DNA from: Armatimonadetes bacterium UBA1398
GTDB lineage: Bacteria > Armatimonadota > Zipacnadia > UBA1398
NCBI GenBank assembly: GCA_002305165.1
Contig: DBQI01000014.1
Location: 1-64,000, forward strand
Length of the DNA stretch: 64,000 bases
Direction of reading: 5' to 3'
Shown: piece by piece, positions 7,047 to 15,611 of the stretch
Layout: each line of letters opens with the position of its first letter
Position numbering within the stretch: the first letter of the stretch is position 1
Program-made: the position numbers and the translations under genes
The notes under the pieces: generated by a model
The model's database searches: none
The model's input: the letters and a program-made list of their open reading frames with translations, nothing else
Told to the model about the DNA's origin: nothing

Positions 7047-8912
7047 GTGCTGGAGCTCTCACAGGAGCTGATTGACGAGTACGCGTGGTCCCTTCTCGTC
7101 GACGAGGTTCAGTCGGCGATAGCGGGCTACGATGAGGCGGCACGCCTGCCGGAGATCGTGGAGCAGTTGCGGAAGTCGGGGCTGTCCGTCAGTGTGAGCA
7201 TGGTGAGCAACATCCTGGAGGGTGGCGCCACCCCGTCGGATGATACGCCAGTGCTCTTCGTTCAGGAGGGGCGCCGCCGCTGGGATCTGGCCTGGAGAGC
7301 TCTGGGTGGCAGCCTCGACGGGTGCCTTCGTGCCTGTCTGAGTTGCGCGATGCGACCCATGCCGCTTGATGCTCTGGCCCACCAGGTCTCCCTGGCCCTG
7401 CAACAAGGCCCGAAGGAGACGCGCGAGGTAGTCGAGCGGCTCGTCAACAGAAGCGATGTCTACTACGTTCGTGATGGCAAGGTCGGGCTCGCCGCTTGGC
7501 TTCTCAGAGCGGATTCCGACGATGTGGACGACGTCACCTGGGATAACTTCTTCGATACCCCAGAGCACGCGGAAGCGATTCTGGATAACCTCGAAGAGAT
7601 TCGCGCGGACAACGTCGAAGATGTGGCGCTTCGCGCATTCGAGTACTTCGGGGCCGGCGTCACGGCCAAGCTCGTGCTTCTGGCACGCTGGAGGCTGACC
7701 GCCGGGCAGTTTGACCCCAAGGCGGACTTCGCCGCCCTGGCTGGCTCTTCGCGGGTGTATATGGCCTCCAACCACTGGCTCTTCCCCGCCGAGGCCCGGG
7801 CTCTGTTCGCTGAAGCGATTGCCGCGGCGTCGGAGGGCGCCGAGGATGAGGCTCTGGATGACGATACGGACGTAGAGGCCATCCTGGAGGAGGTCTCCGT
7901 TGGCCCGGACGAGATCGCTCAGGCGATCCAGTACGTCAAGAACGCCCCCTCATCGGTGCCTATTGAGGAGTTGACCGAGGCTATCCTCGAAGTTCAGCCC
8001 GACGAGGCGGGCTTCTCCCTCGTGGCAGAGCGCTTCGACAGTGCGCTCCACCAGCAGGGCGAGATCGCGATGTGCGGCCGCGGCCGCTGGATCGGGCCGT
8101 TGAACCGGCCCGAGGGCCGGTTCAACGAGGTGCCTGACCCGCTCATGGTCACGGTTGTCCGCGTTCTATCGCACCAGGGCGAGCCCGTGGACATCGAACT
8201 CGAGGACTCGGGGCTCGAGGGGAACCTGGTCGCCCTAGTTCGAGACCCGAGGCGCGAGGATGTCTGTGGCGAGGACGAGGTCAACATTGACCCCCGCACC
8301 GCGCCTCGACCGAGTTTCGTCTCCTGGGCGGTACCCTACCACCACACTGAGGCGGGAACGCTCAAGGTCCGCCGCATTGATGGAGACTTCTATGGCGGCG
8401 TCGCCGGTCTCGTGGAGTGCTTGTTCCACTACGAGGGCGGCGGTGAGTATCCGGTGTGGGCGAACTTCAACCTGGGGCTCGTGTTTGGACTCGGTGAGTT
8501 CTACAAGGAGCATTGCCCGCCATCGGGCGCAGTACTCATCGTGGAACCCACCGCCATCTCCGGCGAGTACCGCCTTCGCTACGATGGGGAGATCGACGAC
8601 GAGATGCGGCTTAGCCCGAGCCGGATCGGCGAACTGATGGCCCTGCGCCAGGAGGCGCGGGAGAAGCAGATGTCGCTTTTCGCGATCATCAGCCAGATCC
8701 TGGAGTCCCACCCCAACGGTCTGACATTCGAGCGGCTGGTCGCTGAGGCTAACATCGCGCGGCGCAGCCGTCGCCGGCTCATCGCATCCGTCTTGTCCCT
8801 GTACCACTGCTTCACACCGCGCCCGAGGGACAAGGATGTGTGGGTGTACGACCCGCGCAAACTCGACCAGGGCCGACGCAAGGCGAAGAAGAAGGCCATG
8901 AGAGCCGAGTAG
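7047..8912 (+). CDS. 621-aa protein of unknown function, possible winged-helix segments
   Basis: GTG start at 7047 follows GGGGAGTGAGG. I do not recognise the protein. Residues about 30-60 (EIVEQLRKSGLSVSVSMVSN) and 540-585 (SLFAIISQILESHPNGLTFE, then ARRSRRRLIASVL) look like winged-helix units of the HARE-HTH or restriction-associated kind. The middle has an acidic stretch (EGAEDEALDDDTDVEAILEE). A beta-rich core follows, with CGRGRWIG, VSWAVPYHHTEAGTLKVRRI and YEGGGEYPVWANFNLGLVF. The C-terminus is strongly basic (RRKAKKKAMRAE), consistent with nucleic-acid binding. No signal peptide or membrane segment. It stands alone, with gltX 40 bp downstream. DNA binding is an inference only. Confidence 0.7.
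   Translation: MLELSQELIDEYAWSLLVDEVQSAIAGYDEAARLPEIVEQLRKSGLSVSVSMVSNILEGGATPSDDTPVLFVQEGRRRWDLAWRALGGSLDGCLRACLSCAMRPMPLDALAHQVSLALQQGPKETREVVERLVNRSDVYYVRDGKVGLAAWLLRADSDDVDDVTWDNFFDTPEHAEAILDNLEEIRADNVEDVALRAFEYFGAGVTAKLVLLARWRLTAGQFDPKADFAALAGSSRVYMASNHWLFPAEARALFAEAIAAASEGAEDEALDDDTDVEAILEEVSVGPDEIAQAIQYVKNAPSSVPIEELTEAILEVQPDEAGFSLVAERFDSALHQQGEIAMCGRGRWIGPLNRPEGRFNEVPDPLMVTVVRVLSHQGEPVDIELEDSGLEGNLVALVRDPRREDVCGEDEVNIDPRTAPRPSFVSWAVPYHHTEAGTLKVRRIDGDFYGGVAGLVECLFHYEGGGEYPVWANFNLGLVFGLGEFYKEHCPPSGAVLIVEPTAISGEYRLRYDGEIDDEMRLSPSRIGELMALRQEAREKQMSLFAIISQILESHPNGLTFERLVAEANIARRSRRRLIASVLSLYHCFTPRPRDKDVWVYDPRKLDQGRRKAKKKAMRAE
8074..8127. repeat. Two adjacent perfect palindromes inside the 621-aa gene
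   Basis: 8074-8087 is a 14-bp perfect palindrome (GCGGCCGCGGCCGC). Ten bases later, 8098-8110 pairs with 8115-8127 as a perfect 13-bp stem with a CGAG tetraloop. Both lie in coding sequence (protein segment CGRGRWIGPLNRPEGRFNEV), so the repeat is compatible with translation. Confidence 0.75.
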
Positions 8913-8952
8913 GCTTTCCGAGACCCACCGGGGCTGAGAGGACAGATCCCAC

Positions 8953-10452
8953 ATGAGCGCATCGAGCGCGGTGCGAGTTCGTTTCGCGCCGTCCCCCACG
9001 GGCTATTGGCACCCTGGAAACGCCCGCACGGCCCTATTCACGTGGCTCTTCGCGCGCCACACGGGCGGTACTTTCGTTCTGCGCATAGAGGACACGGACC
9101 GGGCGCGGAACACCCCGGAGGCCACCGAGAACCTCCTCGACAGCATGCGCTGGCTGGGCATGGACTGGGACGAGGGGCCAGTGGTCGGCGGCGAGTACGG
9201 ACCCTACCTCCAGTCGGAGAGGCTGCCCATCTACCGTGAGGCTACGGAGCGGCTATTGGAGGAGGGCAAGGCTTACTACTGCTTTGCGACGCCCGAAGAG
9301 GTCGAGGCCATGCGCGAGGAGCAGCGCGCCCGTGGCGTGGCAGCACCCAAGTATGATGGCCGTTACCGCGACTATCCCGTCGCCGAGGCCCGCAGGCGGG
9401 TCGAGGCTGGTGAGCGGCACGTCGTCCGGTTCCGCACGGAGCCCGGTCAGGATCTCATCGTTCATGATATCGTGCGCGGCGACGTCGCCTTCCGGTCGGA
9501 TGACCTCGATGACTTCGTCATCGTCAAGGGTGACGGCTTCCCCGTCTACAACTGGGCCTGTGTCGTCGATGACACGGCCATGCGGATCTCTCACGTCATC
9601 CGGGCAGAGGAGCACCTCTCGAACACTCCCCGCCAGATTCTCCTCTATCAGGCCATGGGCTATGACCTCCCACGCTTCTGCCACGTTCCCGTGGTCCTGA
9701 ACACTCAGCGCAAGAAGCTCTCCAAGCGTGACCCAGGGGTCCGCTCCATCCTGTCCTATCGCGATGATGGCATCCTCCCCAGCGCGGTCATGAACTACCT
9801 GGCGCTGCTGGGTTGGTCCTCAGGCACCGAGCGTGAGTTCTTCACGCGCGACGACCTTGTGGAGGCATTCACACTCGAGCGTGTCAGCCCATCGCCCTCG
9901 GTTTTCGATGTCAGGAAGCTCGAGTCAGTGGGAGCCGAGCACCTGCGCGTGGCTGCAACGGATGAGCTGCTCGAGATGTCGATCCCCTTCTTCGCCGCGT
10001 TGGGGCTATGCGCAGATCCACCGACGAGCGACCAGCGGACCGCCATGTGGTCAGCCGTGGACCTGCTCAAGACGCGGGCCTGGAACCTACAGAACCTGGC
10101 CGAGAGCTCGGTCTACCTTCTGAGGGATGACTTCCCGCTCGACCCACAAGGTGTGTCCAAGCGTCTCCTCAAGCACGAAGAGACCCCGACGGCGCTGGAG
10201 GCCGTAGCGACGGCCCTAGAGGCAACGACGGAGTGGAACCTGGAGGCGATCGAGGAGGCATTCCGCACCGCCACGGAGGGCGGAGGGTTCCACACAGGCA
10301 ATGCCATCCATGCGGCGCGCATGGCAGTTACGGGCAGCCAGAAAGGCCCTGGGCTCTTCGAGTGTCTCTACACGGTTGGCAGGGAACGCGTTGTGGAGCG
10401 GCTGCGCAGAACGGCCCAGAGGATCAGGGCAGGCGAGCTCACTGGCGAGTGA
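8953..10452 (+). CDS. gltX: Glutamyl-tRNA synthetase
   Basis: 499 aa, the usual length for GltX, which charges tRNA-Glu with glutamate in the cytoplasm. Class I signatures: RFAPSPTGYWHPGNARTALF is the HIGH region (written HPGN here; many relatives have HVGN or HIGG). Next come FVLRIEDTDRARNTPEA and YNWACVVDDTAMRISHVIRA, and RKKLSKRDPGVRS is the KMSKR loop. Residues 300-499 form the alpha-helical anticodon-binding cage. ATG 8953 is preceded by GAGAGG. Whether the enzyme is discriminating, or also charges tRNA-Gln for GatCAB, cannot be told here. Confidence 0.93.
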   Translation: MSASSAVRVRFAPSPTGYWHPGNARTALFTWLFARHTGGTFVLRIEDTDRARNTPEATENLLDSMRWLGMDWDEGPVVGGEYGPYLQSERLPIYREATERLLEEGKAYYCFATPEEVEAMREEQRARGVAAPKYDGRYRDYPVAEARRRVEAGERHVVRFRTEPGQDLIVHDIVRGDVAFRSDDLDDFVIVKGDGFPVYNWACVVDDTAMRISHVIRAEEHLSNTPRQILLYQAMGYDLPRFCHVPVVLNTQRKKLSKRDPGVRSILSYRDDGILPSAVMNYLALLGWSSGTEREFFTRDDLVEAFTLERVSPSPSVFDVRKLESVGAEHLRVAATDELLEMSIPFFAALGLCADPPTSDQRTAMWSAVDLLKTRAWNLQNLAESSVYLLRDDFPLDPQGVSKRLLKHEETPTALEAVATALEATTEWNLEAIEEAFRTATEGGGFHTGNAIHAARMAVTGSQKGPGLFECLYTVGRERVVERLRRTAQRIRAGELTGE

Positions 10453-10483
10453 GTTCGGCCGGAAGGGCTGCACTGGCTGAGGT

Positions 10484-12524
10484 GTGAACCAAGTGGCCGG
10501 AGTTGTTGGCCGGCCCATGGATGATGCCCACCCGCCAGTCAGTGATCAGGAGGCTCGCGAAGCCGTCGCGGGGCCACAGACGCATGAGGCGTCGCTCGTG
10601 GGCCTGCGTCCCTCCACCGCGTTAGTAGCAGTCGTCCTCTCTGTCGCCGTAGCGGCGGGCGGCGCCGTCTCCGCCCTGATCAACTACGACCTCGTAGGGC
10701 TCGGACATCTCCCTCGAGTCGGCGTGTTCATCGTCTTCGTACTCATCGCGGTGAACGCGCTCAGCATGGTGATCGTGCGTCGCAGGGCCCTCTCTTCGGG
10801 CCAGATCGCCTTCATCTACATGGCCATCCTCGTGATGGCGGGCATCCCCGGACAGCAACTCGTGACCTACCTGTACCTGGGGATGATCGGCTCCCAGTAC
10901 TACGCATATGGGCAGGGCAATGACTACGCCACCGAGGTCATACCCTACCTCAAGCCGTGGCTCGTGCCGTCTATGGACCCGGAGGGGCCGGTTATCGCGT
11001 GGGCCTTCCACGGGCTGCCATGGGGCGAGAGCATCCCTTGGCAGGCGTGGGTTCGGCCACTCGCTTGCTGGACTCCCTACATTCTGGCCCTGCTGGGGCT
11101 TCAGATCTGCCTCGCGTCGCTCTTTCGCCGACGCTGGGATCAGGAGCGGCTGACCTATCCTCTGGCTCGCGTACCGGTGGAGCTCGCAAGCTACCGGACA
11201 GGCGCCGATGCGGTCCCGGAGCTGCTACGGAGCAGGCTCTTTTGGGCGGCGTTCGTGCTCCCGGTGGCCGTCTACACCCAGAAGGCACTGAGCTTTCACA
11301 ACCCGGACATCCGCGGTGTGAACCTCTACAAGGACATCGGAGTCGTGTTCGGGGCGGCGCCCTGGTCGAATCTCGACTATCTGCCGCTTCACATCTACTT
11401 CGAGAGCATCGGTCATCCCCACATCCGTTGGCTTCAGCCTCTGGTTCTTCTGGCTGTTCCGGCGCCTCATCTACGTCTACCGGGACATGCGTGGCCTGAT
11501 GGATCACCCGCAGTACCTCACCCAGCAGGGCATTGGCGCGTACGCGGTACTGGCAGGCCTCTGCCTCTGGGGAAGCCGCAAGACGCTGATGCAGGGCATC
11601 CGGGGGATGATCGGTCTGCGTCAGGATCCCGACACAGACCCAGAGAGCCCCCATGATCGCCACCCGATGAAGCCCGCGGCCGCCATGTGGGGGATCGTGG
11701 TCTGCCTAGTCGTCATCGTCGCCTGGGGCAGGGCCGCCGGTGTGGGTGCGGGACCGGTGCTCGTGACCGTTGGGCTGTATGTCATCGGCCTGATCGTGGC
11801 GTGCCGCCTGGTAGCCGAGATGGGCCTCTTCGCCGTCTGGACCCCCATGTTCCCGCCTCAGGAGATCACTGCCAAGCTTTGGGGCACGTTCAGCCCCCTG
11901 GACCAACAGTCGACCACGGGCCTGTGCTACCTCGGGTGGAAGATTCAGGATTCCGCCTCCGCGACGGTGGCGAATGTCCTTCAGGGGTTCAAGATTAGCG
12001 ATCTGAGTCAACTCAAGGACAGCTCCGGCCTGTGGCTCATGGTCGTTGCCCTCCTGGCAGCGATCCTCGCGGCGCACCCCGCTTCGATCCACGCGATCTA
12101 TAACCAGGGCGTCTATGACCTCGGCTGGTGGCCTTCCAGCGTGGGCGACGACTTGGCTGCCCAGATCCACAGTCTGAGCACCGTGCTCGTACCCTATAAG
12201 CGTGAGGCGTATGAAGCCATGGCCCACGGAGCCCTGATCGTCACAGGTCTGCATCTGCTGCGGACCCACTACCATCGCTTCCCCTTGCTCGCCTTCGCCT
12301 ATGGAGCGGCGCTGGGCCCGCAGTTCATGATGGATCGTTACGGTTTCTCGATCTTCATCGGCTGGTGCGTCAAGTCGGCTTTGCTCAAGTACGGCGGCAT
12401 CAGCACACACAACCGCGTCCGTCCGGCCGCCCTTGGCCTTATCTGCGGCAATGCCTGCGTGCTCATGTTCTGGACGATCGTCCACTACTTCGCGCCGGTA
12501 AGTGGAGTCCTCGTGACGGAGTGA
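10484..12524 (+). pseudogene. DUF6784/6785-like polytopic membrane protein, broken by one frameshift
   Basis: Two overlapping frames together encode one protein of about 680 aa. Frame 1 (10484 to about 11411) has several membrane segments, e.g. TALVAVVLSVAVAAGGAV, GVFIVFVLIAVNALSM and ILALLGLQICLASLF, ending at HIYFESIG. Sense then continues in frame 3 as VIPTSVGFSLWFFWLFRRLI and runs to 12524 with further segments and a conserved-looking HRFPLLAFAYGAALGP. The switch is at about 11408-11415 (ATCGGTCATCCCC). The family is known from sequence databases as large membrane proteins of Planctomycetota- and Armatimonadota-like bacteria with no defined function. Either a real mutation or a sequencing error; the flanking coding sequence is intact. 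The start (GTG 10484 or later) is uncertain. Confidence 0.7.
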
Positions 12525-12585
12525 CCTCTATCCGTGGAAGCCCTCGATGGCCACCGGCTCCGAGGCTATGTCTCCCTCGGACTGG

Positions 12586-13953
12586 CTACTCCAGGAACCG
12601 CAGGGAGTAGAGGTCGGCGTCCCGCAGGTGAATCCGCAGGCGGATGGGCCCCTCCTCGGGCAGCGACAGCTCGGCGCCCTCGACCCACTCGACCACGCGG
12701 GTGATCTCGTCGCCGAAGAGCTCCTCGCTGATTGCGAGTGGCGCGCCTTCCTCAGACCCCAGCACCTCGAACCGTATGGAGCCAACCGCCGAAGTCGCGT
12801 AGTTCACCTCCAGCCGGCTCCCTCCTACGATCAGCGGTCGAGTGAGGGCCGTGCCCCCTTCTGCGCCGCCGTGAAGTGACACGAACCCATCGGTCCGCAG
12901 GGTCCCACGTCGCAGGCGCGCCGTGTCGTGCCGGTAGTTCTCCGTCCAGTAGATGGACAGCTCCGTCTCGGAGAGGGGCAGGATCCCGTACGCGATGTGC
13001 TGGTTCCGATCGGTCCAGTTCAGAGGATCCGGTCCAGGGCGTAGGAACGCCTCCTCCCACCGCTCCCAATGGACGCCGTCACGGCTTGACATGAGCACCC
13101 CGTCGCAGACACCGCGCTCGCCATGCTCAGGGATCTTGGTCCTCTCAGGGACATACCGATTGGGAAAGGCTAGGTAGATGTGGGGGGCGCGGAAGTATGG
13201 CACGGCCGCGTTCGTGTAGAGATGCTCCAGGGGCGCGTCTCCGTAATCGAGCCACTCCGGCTCGGTCCAGTGGACGAAGTCCGGAGACGTGCAGGTCCTG
13301 ATGGTCCTGACGCCGTCGGCAAAGTCACGGAGGAAGCAAACGTAGTACCCGCGCTCTGTGTCGTAGAAGGCCAGGTTCTGGGAATCGAAGGCGCCCTCGG
13401 TGATGACAGGGTCCTCGGCCAGCTTGCGCCAGTGGATGCCGTCTGGCGAGGCCAGGGCCAAGGGGGGGCGTCCCGCAATGGCCTTATAGCGCTCCTCAGG
13501 CTGGCAATCGGGGTTGGTGTCGACGAAGGGCGTGAAGTTGTGAGTGCCCTCCCCTAACCACACGATGGAGTTCGCCGTGCTCCCACCGAACTCGAAGAGG
13601 CCCAACTCAGGTCGCGTGAAGTGTATCCCGTCCGTGGACTCGGCCATGCAGGTCACCTCCCCGCCGCCCTCATGGCCCGAGCCGCGGAGATACAAGCGGA
13701 CAAGGTCACCATCGCGAAGGATCGTCATATAGGCGCTCGTGGGGCCCTCCCATGGCGCCGTGTACTCGTGAACGATCTCGCGTGGAATGGGATGGTGCAG
13801 TTGGCGCGTTACGTCGCCCTCAAGTGATTCCACGAGGAAGCTATCGACGAAGAGTTCCCTCCGGCTGTCGATGTCAGCGGCGGGCTGCCCTGCAGCCACG
13901 TCAGCGAAGGCCACACCGACGGCAGCAAGAGCCAACAACGCGTTCCTACACAT
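12586..13953 (-). CDS. Secreted five-bladed-propeller, GH43/GH32-like protein
   Basis: 455 aa. ATG 13953 has GAGAGG 8 nt upstream and opens a signal peptide (MCRNALLALAAVGVAFADVA). Repeated blade motifs of the sialidase/GH43-type propeller are visible: RELFVDSFLVESLEG, YMTILRDGDLVRLYLRGSG, CMAESTDGIHFTRPELGL, ALASPDGIHWRKL, CTSPDFVHWTEPEW and VLMSSRDGVHWERWEEAF. Each couples D-G-I-H-W to a strand, as in furanosidase-like enzymes. The C-terminal 80 residues form a beta sandwich. It is probably exported and acts on a glycan or remodels it, but I cannot name a catalytic triad. Exported proteins of this type without proven activity are common in Planctomycetota-like genomes. Confidence 0.65.
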   Translation of the reverse strand: MCRNALLALAAVGVAFADVAAGQPAADIDSRRELFVDSFLVESLEGDVTRQLHHPIPREIVHEYTAPWEGPTSAYMTILRDGDLVRLYLRGSGHEGGGEVTCMAESTDGIHFTRPELGLFEFGGSTANSIVWLGEGTHNFTPFVDTNPDCQPEERYKAIAGRPPLALASPDGIHWRKLAEDPVITEGAFDSQNLAFYDTERGYYVCFLRDFADGVRTIRTCTSPDFVHWTEPEWLDYGDAPLEHLYTNAAVPYFRAPHIYLAFPNRYVPERTKIPEHGERGVCDGVLMSSRDGVHWERWEEAFLRPGPDPLNWTDRNQHIAYGILPLSETELSIYWTENYRHDTARLRRGTLRTDGFVSLHGGAEGGTALTRPLIVGGSRLEVNYATSAVGSIRFEVLGSEEGAPLAISEELFGDEITRVVEWVEGAELSLPEEGPIRLRIHLRDADLYSLRFLE

Positions 13954-14034
13954 CTGGTCAACCTCTCCATTCCTGGCTTGGACAGATCCCCATAGGCCGG
14001 CACAGGGAGCCAAGCGTGGGTGTTCGCGCGTGCT

Positions 14035-15483
14035 CTATACGACCAGCTTGCGTCCGGCCTCGGCCGCCTCCATGGCATCACGGACCTCATCGAACTCCTT
14101 GCCTGGGCGACCGAATAGGGCGTGGGTGGCGCGCTTGCTCGACTCGACGCCTGGCTGGTCGTAGGTGTTGATCCCGAACAGCTCTCCGGTGATGGCCGTC
14201 GTGAGCATAAAGTACATCAGCAGCTCGCCCACGGACTCTTCGTTGACCTGGTCGACCTCTATGGTGATGTTCGGGCGACTCGCCTCGGCGAGGGCGAAGG
14301 CCGTGGCGCGGTACTCGGCATCGAGCAGCGCCCCGAGGTCCGTGTCTCCCAGGTGGCTGACGGCAGGGAGATCCAGGGAGGGCACCGGACAGACAGCGCC
14401 GTGATCGAGGACTCTGATGAAGACCACGACCTTGTCATGTGGGCCGTCCTGGTAGAGCTGTAGCTGGCTGTGCTGATCGGTGGCGCCGAGCGCCTTCACG
14501 GGAGTCTGGCCCGCGTTGATCTTCGAACCATCGAGGGCGCGCCGCTTGCCGAGGCTCTCGGCCCATAGCTGAGCGAACCAGTCCGCGACGAGTCGTAGCC
14601 GATAGGAGTACGGCATCAGGACGAGGATGTTCCGCCGCCGGTCGGGCTTGCGGCTCATAGAGTAGGTGTGCTGGATCGCCGCCATCAAGTACGAGGGGTT
14701 GGCCATGATTCCCTCTGCGGACCGGCAACGTTCGGCCATGCGCCGCGCCCCGTCGAGCAGGGCGTCGATGTCCAGACCCATTCCGAGAGCAGGAAAGAGC
14801 CCGACGCCTGTGAACGCGGAGAAACGGCCGCCCACCTGGGGGGGCATGCCTACCTTGCAGAGGTTCTCCTCCTCCGCGAGCGTCCAAAGTGGGCTCGTCT
14901 TGCGTTCGGTCGGGAAGTCCGTGCAGATGGCGGTGCGGCTCGTCCACTCGCAGCCTGCGGCCTTCATCCACTCCTGCACACGACCGAAGGCGCAGTGGGT
15001 CTCCGCAGTGGTACCACTCTTCGAGACCACGAACACCCCGGTGGCCTCGGGTGAGAGCAGGTCCAAGACTCCCTCCAACTGCCAGGGATCCGAGTTGTCG
15101 ATGACGTGCACCCTCACCTTCGGGCGCTTCGGGTGCCCCTCGGGGAGGGAGTTCGCGTACGGATGCAGGAGCGCGGCCTGGAACGTCAGCGTACACAGGG
15201 CGGACCCGCCAATGCCGAGCACGAGCAGATCCTTGATCTCGCCAGGGAAGCTCGTCTCGAAGCTAGCCCATGCCGCCTTGATGGCATCGAGCTGGATGAC
15301 ATCGGGATCCAAGGCTTGGAGAAACCCTGGCAGGCCGTCCTCGGCGCTGGTTGCCTCAAGCACTTGGGGATAGGGGGCGCGGAGCATGACGGCGTTGAGG
15401 TCGTCCTCCGTGATGCCGTTCCTCATACCGATTCGGAAGCTCATGCAATTGGTGAAGTCGAACTTGAGATGGCTGCCTGCCAT
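14035..15483 (-). CDS. pgi: Glucose-6-phosphate isomerase
   Basis: 482 aa, start ATG 15483 after GAGAGG. It interconverts glucose-6-phosphate and fructose-6-phosphate in the cytoplasm. PGI marks: LLVLGIGGSALCTLTFQAAL (phosphosugar loop), VFVVSKSGTTAETHCAFGRV, VGGRFSAFTGVGLFPALGMG (active-site region with Arg), GSKINAGQTPVKALGATDQH and a C-terminal EFDEVRDAMEAAEAGRKLVV. The length and order fit the short bacterial/archaeal type of PGI rather than the 550-aa E. coli type. It stands alone between two secreted-protein genes, with no operon partner. Confidence 0.92.
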   Translation of the reverse strand: MAGSHLKFDFTNCMSFRIGMRNGITEDDLNAVMLRAPYPQVLEATSAEDGLPGFLQALDPDVIQLDAIKAAWASFETSFPGEIKDLLVLGIGGSALCTLTFQAALLHPYANSLPEGHPKRPKVRVHVIDNSDPWQLEGVLDLLSPEATGVFVVSKSGTTAETHCAFGRVQEWMKAAGCEWTSRTAICTDFPTERKTSPLWTLAEEENLCKVGMPPQVGGRFSAFTGVGLFPALGMGLDIDALLDGARRMAERCRSAEGIMANPSYLMAAIQHTYSMSRKPDRRRNILVLMPYSYRLRLVADWFAQLWAESLGKRRALDGSKINAGQTPVKALGATDQHSQLQLYQDGPHDKVVVFIRVLDHGAVCPVPSLDLPAVSHLGDTDLGALLDAEYRATAFALAEASRPNITIEVDQVNEESVGELLMYFMLTTAITGELFGINTYDQPGVESSKRATHALFGRPGKEFDEVRDAMEAAEAGRKLVV

Positions 15484-15611
15484 GGATAGTTGTCCTCTCA
15501 GAGCGTCAGCCGCAGTGGCGGGCGAAACCATCGACACCGCGCTGCGTCTCGGTAGATACTGGCGAGTGTGGCGGGGGACAGAGAGCCCGCCTGAGGACAG
15601 GAGACCCTCCT

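Noticed and set aside
7059..7775. Minus-strand frame of 238 codons opposite the 621-aa gene
   Set aside because: High GC leaves long open antisense frames throughout; composition and lack of motifs mark it as a shadow.
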